Below are positions 9,077 to 18,400 of a DNA stretch of 64,000 bases, one piece after another. The notes beneath the pieces were generated by a model. That model saw nothing but the letters and a program-made list of their open reading frames with translations. It had not been told where the DNA came from and did not search any database. The stretch is from Bradyrhizobium sp. SZCCT0231 (GTDB lineage: Bacteria; Pseudomonadota; Alphaproteobacteria; Rhizobiales; Xanthobacteraceae): positions 147,375-211,374 of the forward strand of contig NZ_JAFCKP010000010.1 in NCBI RefSeq assembly GCF_018130245.1. The letters are read 5' to 3'. Position 1 is the first letter of the stretch. Each line of letters starts with the position of its first letter. A program made the translations under genes and the position numbers.

Positions 9077-9340
9077 GTGCTCCTGTGTACCAGCGTCTTC
9101 TGGAGCGTCGGCCAGCGTACCTCTGGGAATCCCGACCGAACTAGGGAACGCGCGCGGCAGCGGCTGAAGAGGTCGTTCATGCTTAATCGTCTCGCAGATC
9201 GCTTCCAGCCGGGCCATGAAGGATGAGAGAAGGCCAGCGCCGCTAGCCTCCTTGAGGCCGCGGTCGTATTGGCCCGAGGATGCCGATCAGCAGACTCGAT
9301 ATGACTGCGAACAAGCTGTCGGAGCTCCACGCTAGTGCGG
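9077..9340. other. Intergenic stretch, no supported gene
   Basis: Between the convergent GT2 gene and PAP2-like gene. I find only short frames without family resemblance and no clear hairpin with a T-run. Confidence 0.4.
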
Positions 9341-10099
9341 TCAGCCCAACAGCCGCACAAGAGCTTTTCCGAGTTTCTGTAAACTAACGAACAACATGGA
9401 CGCGTCACTCAAGAAAATGAACAGAAGTGCATGGACAACATACATGCGATCCTGAAATCGGATCAGCATGCGCTCGAACAGCGCTCGCGGGTAAGGAATT
9501 GCGTAGAAGAGCAAGACGCATGCCGGTCCTAAGACCAGGGAGCCGGCCACGTCACTCGGATAGTGCCATCCGAAGATGACCCGCGGCAATGCTATAATGA
9601 CGGCGACCCAGAGAAAGCAAAGTAGTCCGGCCAATCGATTTTCTATGAGGATCAGTGTGGCCAGTGCAAAGAATAGTGTCGAGGTGTCGCTGGGGAACGA
9701 GTTTCTGCGGTCCCAATCCAAACTCCATCGCGGATCGGCTACATTCAAAGGAAGCGCTGGGTCCAGAAGCGGACGATCGTGGGTGGCAAAATGAAATTGT
9801 ATCCAAACGGAGAGAACGGTCGCGAGGCAAACCGCAATAAGTCCTGTGAGCATCCGGCTGCGCCGTTCTCGGTCATCGCCGGCGAACCACAACGCGAGTA
9901 TTGAGAAGAATATCGGAAGTCCCCTGAACAAGGAATTGTTGGCAAGTTCCCATACGTATAGCGAGTCAGTTGCAGCGAACGAGTTGAGTCTGAGAAGGAG
10001 GTCCTGATCCCATGCGCCGCTTACCGTTCCGCTGAACCTTGCCGCAAGAAGCGGCAATCCGAAGGTTGCAGCGGCGAGAGCAATTACTGGCGCGGACAA
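9341..10099 (-). CDS. PAP2-like membrane phosphatase family protein, atypical active site
   Basis: 252 residues with about six membrane segments. The third PAP2 signature is clear (RVIFGWHYPSDVAG, matching R-x5-H-x3-D). The second signature reads NSFPSDTSTLFF, where the usual PSGH/PSDH histidine is threonine, and the first signature (K-x6-RP) has only THDRP without the lysine at the expected place. It may therefore be a weakly active or non-catalytic member. Family roles include lipid-phosphate and undecaprenyl-diphosphate dephosphorylation. The start given is a TTG; the frame stays open upstream to 10231 with coding-like residues but no ATG or GTG, so the original start may have been lost. 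Confidence 0.7.
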   Translation of the reverse strand: MSAPVIALAAATFGLPLLAARFSGTVSGAWDQDLLLRLNSFAATDSLYVWELANNSLFRGLPIFFSILALWFAGDDRERRSRMLTGLIAVCLATVLSVWIQFHFATHDRPLLDPALPLNVADPRWSLDWDRRNSFPSDTSTLFFALATLILIENRLAGLLCFLWVAVIIALPRVIFGWHYPSDVAGSLVLGPACVLLFYAIPYPRALFERMLIRFQDRMYVVHALLFIFLSDASMLFVSLQKLGKALVRLLG

Positions 10100-10587
10100 T
10101 GTGCTTTTCGACAGCCTATCCCAGGGGAACGCGCGCCCTCCGTGGGCACGATCGAGATCACAGATGACCTCGTCTGGTTCTTCCCGAACTGCCGTTTCAT
10201 GCGTATGAACTCCATCGCTTCCAAGGCTATATTAATTCGCTAGCCAAATGAATGGGGAGATATTATTCAAACGACCTGGAGCGGTACCACTGAACCTGCT
10301 ATCCACCCGGCTATCCCTGCTCGCTCCGTTAACCAGTCTCGCCCGACAACGGCAGTCCCCAAGCTTTTCAGGGTACAGCACGACGAACTGCTGCCGCTGG
10401 CGCAGGGCGCATTCCGGCGAGGTAAAGACGTCGGCGGAGAAGTGGTTAACGACCCACCCCTGAAAACGAGGGAGATACGGCACTCGCTCTTTAGTGGTAT
10501 CGTTCGGACGTGACCGCCAAGACAGCCCCAATGCAGGCATCGGCCCCGGCTAGCTAGGCTAATCGAAAGGGGGCCGACGCCGGCCGG
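10100..10587. other. Intergenic stretch, partly AT-rich, no supported gene
   Basis: The first ~130 bases are a start-less extension of the PAP2 frame. An AT-rich patch (GCTATATTAATTCGC) lies near 10226-10240. The rest has only short frames in both directions. It adjoins the IS66 remnant and may be further decayed mobile DNA, but I recognise nothing specific. Confidence 0.4.
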
Positions 10588-10877
10588 AACGGTCTGACGC
10601 GCTTCACCGAAGATGACCGCATCGCGATCGAGAACAACGCGGTCGAGCGTTTGATCTGTCCGACGGCGCTTTGGAAAAATGCGCTGTTCGCAGGCTCCGA
10701 CCAAGGCGCCGAGCACCGGGCCATCATCGCCTCCGTGGTTGAGACCTGTACGCTGAACGACGTCGATCCGCTTGCCTGCTGGCTGACACTCACTGGAATC
10801 GTCAACGGCCAAGCAGCGACATCGATGAACTGCTTCCGTGGGCCTCTCGTCGCCAACACATCAAAGTTGTGGCCTGA
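10588..10877 (+). pseudogene. IS66-family transposase (TnpC) C-terminal remnant
   Basis: The frame reads GLTRFTEDDRIAIENNAVER, then FAGSDQGAEHRAIIASVVET and LNDVDPLACWLTLTGIVNG, which matches the C-terminal end of IS66-type transposases (NNAVER, LFAGSD-G-E--AII-SL-ETC, GVDP----L---L-RI--H). The normal ending (DIDELLPWA) appears only after a one-base frame change near 10815 and closes at 10877. No N-terminal part, no TnpA/TnpB and no terminal repeats are visible. It marks past insertion-sequence activity beside the type I secretion unit. Confidence 0.8.
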
Positions 10878-11393
10878 AAAACGACGCATGAGACGCATCG
10901 AGACTGAGTGGTGTTGTTGCGAATAAAGGTGCGTGCCGCGCGTCACGTGTGATGAAGTTCAGATCTGCTTTGCCACAATATTTATTACAGCGTTGATTAA
11001 ACCATGGTATGCAAATGAAAATATTAACTAGTGGATTCTGTGCATCGCCGTAAGTGTCGGGCCGCAAATGCGCAACGGCAACTATTCCACAGAAATCAAT
11101 CGCGTCGGGCGATAATATTCCTTGTTTTGAATCGCAAACGATTCACAATCCAGTCGTCTAGGCATTTCCACAATTTGATTTGTATCCGAGTGAGTGTGGC
11201 AGGTGCGAGCCAAACATGACCCCGGCATAGCCTAGTTGTGGTCCCAAAAAAGCCCGCGGCACCCAGCCAATGGTCGCCTCGGCGATCATCGCGTGATGGT
11301 TTGTCCAATAAATCAAAATGAATGGCATGTTGCTCGGGGAAGGCCCTTCGGGGTCGAGCACATGCGGATGACATCAAATCAGGAGAACAGGTA
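10878..11393. other. Non-coding leader region upstream of the RTX exoprotein
   Basis: Contains AT-rich stretches (CAATATTTATTACAG near 10976, ATGAAAATATTAAC near 11014) of the kind seen before other surface genes here. One copy of a 17-bp sequence recurs downstream of the exoprotein gene. A 67-codon minus-strand frame at 11158-11361 has no recognisable features. The exoprotein's ribosome site CAGGAGAACAGG ends just before 11394. Confidence 0.4.
11239..11255. repeat. 17-bp direct repeat, upstream copy
   Basis: TGGTCCCAAAAAAGCCC at 11239-11255 is identical to 14657-14673 and in the same orientation. The two copies flank the exoprotein gene at 11394-14108. Outside the 17 bases the flanks diverge. 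Confidence 0.6.
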
Positions 11394-14108
11394 ATGGCAG
11401 TTAACGACGGTTCTGCGAACGCGCCAGTTGGATCAGCGCAGCTTTCGAGCTTACTGGACACCTATGGTGCGAACCGGCCGGCATGGAATGTCGCGGGGGT
11501 GGATTATCACGTCGGCGTGCCGACGGGGCTGACGCTCAAGGATCCTGCAACGATCTCGATGGCAGGCGTGTCCGTTGACGCGGCTCAGAAGAGCATCACG
11601 GTGACGGGCAGCGACGTCACACTCGACGGTTATGATTTCGGCGGCTGGGCTGTCGTAACCACGGCAGCGAACACCACCCTGACCAACTCGAACTTCAATG
11701 GTCTCAATCCGTCGGGTCCGCAGGATGCCGTTATTACAGGGACGTCGACGTCCTCAAATCTGCATATCGCCAACTGTACCATCGATGGCCTGAGTGGCGG
11801 TGGGCATGCCGAATTCCTCGTCGAAATGGAAGGGCCCGGCCTCACGATCGAATATTCATGGCTGAAGAATTCCAACTCCGACCTGATCGGCCGCCATGGT
11901 CAAGACGGTGGCGACATCACCATTCAATATAACCTGCTGCAGCAGGCCGGCATGGGCGGCTCAGGCACCCATGGCGACTATCTCCAAGTCTATGGCCCGA
12001 CCATCGATTCGACCCACATTCTTTACAACACGGCGGTCCAGGATGGCGGTACGACCCAGGGCTTCATTGCAGACAACACCAAGTCGGGCGAGATTGCCGG
12101 CAACACCCTGATCGGCAGCGTCAGCTATTGGATGTCCGTCTCGGGTCCGGGGACGGATGCCGCAAATCTGAGCGGGACATTTTCGACGCACGACAACTAT
12201 TTTGATGTGACCAAAGCCTTCGGCTTCAATTATCCGGCCGCCGGGCCGGACGACTCCTATTCCCAGACCTCCTTCGTCCACAATGTGAACATGGTAACCG
12301 GCGAGGTCGAGCAGGATGCCAATGCGCCTGCTTACACCGGGCCCACCTACACGGCGCCAAGCTCACCTGCTCCGAGCGCCCCCGCGGCGCCGGTTGTCGC
12401 CTCTTTTTCGACCGACAGCGGCGTCGCCGGTGACGGCGTGACGAACGACAACACCCTCGAGCTCAAAGGCACTGCTGCGGCCAACAGCACGGTGACCTTC
12501 TATGATGGTTCAACCAAGATCGGTACGACCACTGCGAGCTCAACGGGCAGCTGGGACTACATCACCCAGGTCCTGAGTGACGCAAAGCACACGCTGACGG
12601 CGACTGCGACCAACTCGTCGGGCCAGACCAGCGTGGCGTCGGCTGCAGTGGCTGTCACCGTCGACACCAAGGCACCAGCTGCACCGACGATCGCGAAGGA
12701 TACCGTGAACAGCAGCAATCAGGCTGTCGTGTCAGGTACCGCCGAAGCGAGCAGCGCGATCAAGGTGTATGACGGCACGACGCAGGTCGGTACTACGACG
12801 ACCGATTCGAGCGGAGCGTGGAGTCTGACGACCTCCGCTCTGTCGGCAGGCTCGCACGTGCTGACGGCGAAGGCCACGGACGCTGCGGGCAACGTGAGTG
12901 TCGCGTCAGCCGGCGTGGATCCGGTCATCGGTTCTGGAACGTCAGGCTCGACCGGCTCGGGCACGTCGGGCACGGGCACCACAGCGCCGGCCGCGCCGAA
13001 AATCGCCTCTTTTTCGACGGACAGCGGTGTCGCCGGTGATCACATCACCAACGACAAGACGCTGACCCTGGCGGGGACCGCGGCTGCCAACAGCACGGTC
13101 AAAGTGTTCGACGGCGCGACCCAGCTCGGCACCGCCACAGCGGACGCCAATGGAGCCTGGCACTACACGACTGTCGCGTTGCCCGATGGCAAGCATAGTC
13201 TCACTGCGACGGACACGGTCTCTGGCGTCACCAGCAAGGCATCGACCGTGCTGGATCTCACGGTGGATTCCGCTGCCCCCGATGCTCCGGTTCTGCTCAG
13301 CGATGTGACCAGTCATCATCGTGCGACCGTGACCGGAACGGCCGAGGCGGGCAGCACCATCAAGGTCTACGAGGGGACGACGCTGCTTGGCACGGCGGCA
13401 ACAGGCGCCGATGGGCATTTCAGCGTGACGACTTCTGGCCTCAAAACCGGATCTCACTGGTTCGTCGCCTCGGCCACCGACGCAGCCGGCAACACCAGCA
13501 CCTTGTCGCAGCCGATCGATCCGCCGATTGGCTCGCACGGCGGCAACGGCACTTCGACGGTGGAAGTCACCAATGTGCGCCCACACTGGGATCACACCGC
13601 GACGATCAAGGGCACTGCCGATCCAAACAGCCAGATCAAGCTGTTTGACGGCACGACGTCGGTCGGTTCGGTCACGGCGGGCGACAACGGCAAGTGGAGC
13701 TTCCACACCTCCGATCTGTCGGGCAAGACCCACGCCTTTACCGCGGAGCAGGTCGATACGACTGGCCACGTGGTCGCGACCAGTTCGGGCGAGGCGATCA
13801 TCGGCACGGGCGGCAGCAATACGCTGACCGGCACCACGGGCAATGACATCATGGTCGGCAAAAGGGGGGCGGATACCTTCGAGTTTGCGTCGAACTTCGG
13901 TCACGACGTCATCAAGGACTTCGCTGCCCGCGGACCTGCGCACGACACGATCGAGTTCAGCAAGAGCGTGTTCGATAGTTTTGCGAGCGTTCTCTCCCAT
14001 GCGGCCCAGTCAGGCCACGACGTCGTCATCGCGACGGGGAGCGACACGCTCACGTTAAAGAACACGCAGCTCGACAAGCTGAACAGCCATGACTTCCATT
14101 TCGCGTAG
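11394..14108 (+). CDS. Beta-helix / Ig-repeat / RTX-tailed exoprotein, type I secretion substrate
   Basis: 904 residues from an ATG with AGGAGAACAGG upstream. There is no N-terminal signal peptide. Residues ~30-310 form a parallel beta-helix homologous to the protein at 1-568. After a Pro/Ala-rich linker come five Ig-like repeats (~335-800) in alternating subtypes, each with a GTA(A/E)-(A/G)(N/S)S core and a W/F-rich strand. The C-terminus (~800-904) is serralysin/RTX-like: GTGGSNTLTGTTGNDIMVGK, ADTFEFASNFGHDVIKDF and a hydrophobic end (HDFHFA), typical of uncleaved type I secretion signals. The exporter genes lie downstream at 14994 and 16925 on the same strand, so export by that ABC/HlyD pair is a strong inference. 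Likely role: surface or matrix protein, perhaps polysaccharide-binding. Confidence 0.85.
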   Translation: MAVNDGSANAPVGSAQLSSLLDTYGANRPAWNVAGVDYHVGVPTGLTLKDPATISMAGVSVDAAQKSITVTGSDVTLDGYDFGGWAVVTTAANTTLTNSNFNGLNPSGPQDAVITGTSTSSNLHIANCTIDGLSGGGHAEFLVEMEGPGLTIEYSWLKNSNSDLIGRHGQDGGDITIQYNLLQQAGMGGSGTHGDYLQVYGPTIDSTHILYNTAVQDGGTTQGFIADNTKSGEIAGNTLIGSVSYWMSVSGPGTDAANLSGTFSTHDNYFDVTKAFGFNYPAAGPDDSYSQTSFVHNVNMVTGEVEQDANAPAYTGPTYTAPSSPAPSAPAAPVVASFSTDSGVAGDGVTNDNTLELKGTAAANSTVTFYDGSTKIGTTTASSTGSWDYITQVLSDAKHTLTATATNSSGQTSVASAAVAVTVDTKAPAAPTIAKDTVNSSNQAVVSGTAEASSAIKVYDGTTQVGTTTTDSSGAWSLTTSALSAGSHVLTAKATDAAGNVSVASAGVDPVIGSGTSGSTGSGTSGTGTTAPAAPKIASFSTDSGVAGDHITNDKTLTLAGTAAANSTVKVFDGATQLGTATADANGAWHYTTVALPDGKHSLTATDTVSGVTSKASTVLDLTVDSAAPDAPVLLSDVTSHHRATVTGTAEAGSTIKVYEGTTLLGTAATGADGHFSVTTSGLKTGSHWFVASATDAAGNTSTLSQPIDPPIGSHGGNGTSTVEVTNVRPHWDHTATIKGTADPNSQIKLFDGTTSVGSVTAGDNGKWSFHTSDLSGKTHAFTAEQVDTTGHVVATSSGEAIIGTGGSNTLTGTTGNDIMVGKRGADTFEFASNFGHDVIKDFAARGPAHDTIEFSKSVFDSFASVLSHAAQSGHDVVIATGSDTLTLKNTQLDKLNSHDFHFA

Positions 14109-14158
14109 TCACGTGTTCAGCGACAAGGTGTAGCCACCAATCTGCGGTGCAGATCATG

Positions 14159-14189
14159 GAAGGCGGGGGATGGTCCCCCGCCTTCTTTT
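14159..14189 (+). terminator. Rho-independent terminator after the RTX exoprotein gene
   Basis: A 12-bp perfect stem (GAAGGCGGGGGA pairs with TCCCCCGCCTTC) with a 3-base TGG loop, followed by TTTT. It lies 50 bases after the stop codon and would separate the exoprotein transcript from the exporter genes. Confidence 0.9.
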
Positions 14190-14706
14190 GTTCTGGCTGC
14201 CTCTATTGTGATCTACGCGTGAGCGACTTCGCGGCGTTTGCGGTATACAGCGCCCCGGATAGGATCGATACGCGCGACTTTAGCCGGTGATGCTTCGCGC
14301 GATGGTCATTCCCGGACCGGTCGCGACAAGCAACCGAGCGCCTCGTGTCGCTACACTTTCTTCGCTCCGATCAGACAGCCTTGCTCGGCTCCCATCGCAT
14401 TAGGAAATACCGCGAGCACGTAGAAATAAATAAAATTAAACCGTGAAGCGGACGGTCTCGTGCTCGGATGAGCCGCCGGGCGTTTAAGTAAACGATTTCT
14501 GTGGGCTGAGGCCGTGCCGCAATGGAAGCGTGTTGAGTCTCGCTGTCTGGCATGACATCAGAGAAATGCGTGAATATTTAATCGAAAGAAAATCACGCGA
14601 TTACTGCAGTGCCGTGAGTTGACCGCTGGTTAAAAAACCTCAGCCCGGCCCCCATCTGGTCCCAAAAAAGCCCATGGCGACCGGCACGTGAGACCGAGCA
14701 TTAACC
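14190..14706. other. Intergenic stretch between exoprotein and exporter genes
   Basis: No gene supported. It contains AT-rich patches (AAATAAATAAAATTAAACC near 14425, GAATATTTAATCG near 14572), one of which may hold the promoter of the exporter genes, and the second copy of the 17-bp repeat. Confidence 0.4.
14657..14673. repeat. 17-bp direct repeat, downstream copy
   Basis: Identical to TGGTCCCAAAAAAGCCC at 11239-11255. The distance between copies is 3.4 kb and spans the whole exoprotein gene and its terminator. Confidence 0.6.
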
Positions 14707-14871
14707 ATGAGGTGGTGGATACAGATCGCCACGACATCGCGCTCTGCAAACGACTTCGTAGTGGAGTACGTGTCGAAGAAGCTGGGAGAGCAGATTAAAT
14801 GGCGGGATGGTCATCATGTCACGCTGCTGCCGACAGGCGACACGCTCAAGTTGGTCAGGCTCGGTGCGTAA
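14707..14871 (+). CDS. Possible small protein (54 residues), unrecognised
   Basis: An ATG at 14707 opens 54 codons (begins MRWWIQIATTSRSANDFVVE, ends LKLVRLGA) closed by TAA at 14869-14871. The composition is protein-like (mixed helix and strand, charged residues), but no ribosome site stands out and I recognise no family. It may be chance or a decayed gene. It sits between the 17-bp repeat and the ABC exporter. Confidence 0.25.
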   Translation: MRWWIQIATTSRSANDFVVEYVSKKLGEQIKWRDGHHVTLLPTGDTLKLVRLGA

Positions 14872-14993
14872 AATCGACCTGACTTCTACTTCGCGTAAAC
14901 AGTAGCTCGACGACAGGGAAATCAAACTCGGGACCTGCCTTGGTGATCTTCTTGGGGATCGTCACATAAGGCGCGTTTTCAAGGGCGGGAATC

Positions 14994-16928
14994 ATGACAA
15001 ACTTTGAACGGTGGGGCGTAATCCCCTTGCCAGCAGGCCGTTATCGGATCCAACTTTCGCATTTGACGAGATTTGGGGCCGCCGCACGACAGTGGCTGGA
15101 AGATGCCGAACTGCGGACGCAAGGGCCGATCGCCTGGGCAAAGCACCTCGTCGAAGTCTTGCGGCGACGACTGTTCTCCGGTCTGCCGCGGCGGACCAGC
15201 GACTATGATGAGTCGCAGTCGGAGCTGTCGGCTTTCCTGCGGTCTTGCCGCCGGATCTTCTGGGCTCTCGCGGCCTTCAGCGGGATGAGCAATCTCCTCA
15301 TGCTCACTGGCTCGTTCTTCATGCTGCAAGTCTACGATCGGGTGCTGCCCGGGCGCAGCATACCGACGCTGATCGCCCTGATGGTTCTTGCGACGGTGCT
15401 TTACCTGTTTCAGGGCGGGCTGGATCTCGTCAGGAACAGGATCAGCGCCCGGATTGGTCGGTATTTCGATGAAAGGCTCGGTGTTCGCATATTCGATGCG
15501 CTTGTTCGCCTTCCCTTGAAGACCAGGGCCGATGGAGACGGCTTGCAGCCGGTACGGGACCTTGATCAGGTCCGCAGCTTTCTGTCGAGCGGAGGGCCGA
15601 CGGCGCTGTTCGATCTGCCCTGGATGCCGATCTATCTCGGCGTCTGTTTCCTCTTTCACTTCTGGATCGGCGTCACTGCGCTGGCCGGCGCGCTGGTGCT
15701 GGTCGGCATCACGATGCTTACGGAAACACGCACCCGAGGGCCGGCAAAGGCGTCCTCGCGTCTCGCAGTCTCGCGAACGGCACTCGCACTCGAGGGGCGG
15801 CGAAATGCCGAGGTTCTGCAAGCCATGGGCATGCGGCAACAGGCGGCCTTACGTTGGCGGGATGTGAACGCGAAGTATCTCGCGGCCCATGAGCGGGCCA
15901 GCGACGTCGCAAACGGCCTCGGGGGCGCCTCCAAGATCTTTCGAGCGATCCTGCAATCGCTGGTTCTTGCCGTTGGCGCAGTCCTCGTCATCAACCAGGA
16001 ATCGACGGCAGGCATCATCATTGCGGGATCAATCCTCACCGCGCGGGCACTGGCACCCGTCGAAATGGCCATTGCGAACTGGAAAGGATTCGTCGCCGCG
16101 CGGCAATCGGGGCAACGGCTCGATCGTTTGCTGAAGCTTCTGCCCAGCGAGGAGGAGCGGCTGGCATTGCCTCCTCCTACCGAGACTCTCACCGTCGAGC
16201 ATCTCTATATCGGTGCGCCAAACTCGGAGAGGCCCACCATCAGCGAAGTGTCGTTCCAACTGCGGAGCGGGCAGGCGGTTGGAATCATAGGTCCGAGCGG
16301 ATGCGGGAAGTCGACGCTGGCACGTGCGCTGGTGGGGGTATGGCCGTGCATGCGAGGCCGGATCCGGCTCGACAACGCCGCGCTCGATCACTGGTCTTCG
16401 GACGCCCTGGGCAAGCACATCGGTTATCTGCCCCAGGACGTCGAATTGTTCGACGGAAGCATTGCAATGAACATCGCACGGTTCGATCCGCAGGCGACAG
16501 CCGCCGTTGTTCTGGAGGCCGCGCATGCCGCGGGCGCGCACGATCTCATCCTTTCGCTTCCGGATGGCTACAGCACGAAGATCGGCGAGGGAGGACTGGC
16601 GCTGTCCGCCGGGCAGCGGCAGCGCATCGGTCTCGCACGTGCCTTTTACGGAAAACCATTCCTGGTCGTGCTCGATGAGCCCTCTTCCAATCTCGACGCG
16701 GAGGGCGAGGAGGCGCTGACCGAGGCGATCCTGAACGTGCGCCGCCGCGGTGGGATTGTCGTCGTCGTCGCGCATCGTCCGAAGGCGCTTGAAGGTGTGG
16801 ACCATGTCGTGTGCCTCGGGGAAGGCAGGGTTCAGTCCTTCGGCAAGAGAGAGGAGGTTCTCAGGAAAGTGTTGCGAAATCCGGTACCGCTCAAGGTCGT
16901 CGCGGAAGCTCAAGGAGGAGGCCGATGA
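14994..16928 (+). CDS. Type I secretion ABC exporter (PrtD/AprD-like permease-ATPase)
   Basis: 644 residues. The transmembrane domain has the PrtD-type opening (LTGSFFMLQVYDRVLPGRS at ~103-121) and about five or six membrane helices to ~370. The ATPase domain shows Walker A GPSGCGKST (~433-441), the signature LSAGQRQRIGLARAFYG (~536) and Walker B FLVVLDEPSSNLD (~556). It has an extra ~75-residue N-terminal segment compared with typical ~570-residue PrtD proteins. The ATG has AAGGGCGGG upstream. It pairs with the HlyD-like adaptor, whose ATG overlaps this gene's TGA (ATGA). It powers export of a C-terminal-signal substrate, most likely the RTX protein just upstream. No TolC-like outer-membrane gene is in the window. 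Confidence 0.93.
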   Translation: MTNFERWGVIPLPAGRYRIQLSHLTRFGAAARQWLEDAELRTQGPIAWAKHLVEVLRRRLFSGLPRRTSDYDESQSELSAFLRSCRRIFWALAAFSGMSNLLMLTGSFFMLQVYDRVLPGRSIPTLIALMVLATVLYLFQGGLDLVRNRISARIGRYFDERLGVRIFDALVRLPLKTRADGDGLQPVRDLDQVRSFLSSGGPTALFDLPWMPIYLGVCFLFHFWIGVTALAGALVLVGITMLTETRTRGPAKASSRLAVSRTALALEGRRNAEVLQAMGMRQQAALRWRDVNAKYLAAHERASDVANGLGGASKIFRAILQSLVLAVGAVLVINQESTAGIIIAGSILTARALAPVEMAIANWKGFVAARQSGQRLDRLLKLLPSEEERLALPPPTETLTVEHLYIGAPNSERPTISEVSFQLRSGQAVGIIGPSGCGKSTLARALVGVWPCMRGRIRLDNAALDHWSSDALGKHIGYLPQDVELFDGSIAMNIARFDPQATAAVVLEAAHAAGAHDLILSLPDGYSTKIGEGGLALSAGQRQRIGLARAFYGKPFLVVLDEPSSNLDAEGEEALTEAILNVRRRGGIVVVVAHRPKALEGVDHVVCLGEGRVQSFGKREEVLRKVLRNPVPLKVVAEAQGGGR

Positions 16929-18238
16929 ACGGTCAGGTAGCGCCGGCGCTGCAATCCATCCAGCGTTACATGATCGTCGGAATGATCATGTTCGCTCTGG
17001 TGACCTTTGGGGTCGGCGGCTGGGCGACAACGACCCAACTGTCGGGCGCGGTGATCGCCCAAGGCGTGGTCGTGGTGGATTCGAGCGTAAAGAAGGTCCA
17101 GCACGCCACCGGCGGGATCGTGGGAGAGTTGCGCGTGCGCCAGGGCGACCGGGTCAATGCAGGCGACGTTTTGATCCGCCTCGACGAGACTCAGACGCTC
17201 GCAAATGCGACCATTGTCACCAACAGCATCGATGAGCTGCTCGCGCGGCAGGCTCGTCTCGAGGCCGAGCGCGATGGTGCCGAGGAGCTTAAGTTTCCCA
17301 AGCTGCTGCTCGACCGGGCCAAGGAGAGCAACTCCGAGGCGAGCCGTGCGATCACTGCGGAGCGGAAGCTGTTCGACCTTCGCCGTCAGGCAAGGAGCGG
17401 CCAAAAAGCCCAGTTGCAGGAGAAGAGCGCGCAGCTGGAGAACGAGATCAAGGGTTATATGGGGCAGACCGAGGCCAAGCAGAAGGAAGTCGAATTCATC
17501 CGCCAGGAGCTGGAAGGCGTGCGCAGCCTCTGGCAGAAGAATCTGGTGCCGATCACGCGGCTCAATTCGCTCGAGCGCGACTCCGCCCGCATCGAAGGGG
17601 AGCGCAGCCAGCTCGCGGGAATGATTGCTCAGTCGAAGGGCAAGATCTCCGAAATCGGACTCCAGATCATTCAGATCGACCAGGATCTGCGGACGGAGGT
17701 CGGCAAGGACCTGATCGAAACGCGCTCGAAGCTCTCCGAGCTGGGCGAGCGCAAAACCGCAGCGGTCGATCAATTGAATCGGGTCGATATCAGGGCACCG
17801 CAATCTGGCCGCGTCCACGAGCTCAGCGTCCACACGGTTGGGGGGGTAATCTCTCCCGGCGAGCAAATCATGCTGATCGTACCTGACGCGGATTCGCTTG
17901 CAATCGAGGTCAAGATCGCTCCGCGCGATATCGACCAGGTCTATGTGGGGCAGACCGCGACAATGCGCTTCGCAGCGTTCAACCAGAAGACCACCCCCGA
18001 AATCGATGGGGAGGTCAGCATGGTTTCGGCAGACATTACGCAGGATCAGCGTGCCGGCACGAGTTACTACACGGGGCGCGTCCTGCTGAAGCCCGAAGAG
18101 CTGGCGAAACTTGGATCGGCCAAGCTGCTGCCCGGCATGCCGGTGGAGGTCTTCATCAAGACAGCCGGTCGGACCGCGCTGTCCTACCTGCTTAAGCCGC
18201 TGCACGATCAGGCGGAGCGTGCATTCAAGGAGCGCTGA
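16925..18238 (+). CDS. Type I secretion membrane-fusion protein (HlyD/PrtE family)
   Basis: 437 residues: one N-terminal membrane helix (IVGMIMFALVTFGVGGWATT, ~15-34), a split lipoyl/barrel domain (QHATGGIVGELRVRQGDRV and RAPQSGRVHELSVHTVGGV), a long central coiled coil (~95-280) and a C-terminal beta-barrel (VEVKIAPRDIDQVYVGQTA). The ending LLPGMPVEVFIKTAGRTALS, followed by LLKPL, is the PrtE/HlyD C-terminal signature. The ATG overlaps the ABC gene stop by four bases, showing coupled translation. It spans the periplasm between the ABC exporter and a TolC-like pore. Confidence 0.93.
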   Translation: MNGQVAPALQSIQRYMIVGMIMFALVTFGVGGWATTTQLSGAVIAQGVVVVDSSVKKVQHATGGIVGELRVRQGDRVNAGDVLIRLDETQTLANATIVTNSIDELLARQARLEAERDGAEELKFPKLLLDRAKESNSEASRAITAERKLFDLRRQARSGQKAQLQEKSAQLENEIKGYMGQTEAKQKEVEFIRQELEGVRSLWQKNLVPITRLNSLERDSARIEGERSQLAGMIAQSKGKISEIGLQIIQIDQDLRTEVGKDLIETRSKLSELGERKTAAVDQLNRVDIRAPQSGRVHELSVHTVGGVISPGEQIMLIVPDADSLAIEVKIAPRDIDQVYVGQTATMRFAAFNQKTTPEIDGEVSMVSADITQDQRAGTSYYTGRVLLKPEELAKLGSAKLLPGMPVEVFIKTAGRTALSYLLKPLHDQAERAFKER

Positions 18239-18269
18239 GTCTTCGTCTTCGCGCAGACTAGCAGCGCTC
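18230..18269 (+). terminator. Long inverted repeat at the end of the HlyD-like gene
   Basis: GAGCGCTGAGTCT (18230-18242, including the stop codon) can pair with AGACT then CAGCGCTC (18255-18259 and 18262-18269) around a 12-base loop with a two-base bulge. There is no T-run, so it is either a Rho-assisted end or an RNA-stabilising hairpin. Confidence 0.4.
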
Positions 18270-18400
18270 GACTTCACGCGATCGGGGCCGACGCCTATCG
18301 GGTTGAATCCGACCGCTGCTGTCCGTTCCTGCTCGCAAGCCGTACGCCAAGAGCAGGATTACGCGACTGTCGCGCTGTACAGAGGCCGATCAAGTCGCGC

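Noticed and set aside
16910-18277. Minus-strand open frame (455 codons) opposite the HlyD-like gene
   Set aside because: The plus strand has clear HlyD signatures and coupling to the ABC gene; the antisense product is Leu/Asp/Arg-rich with no family.
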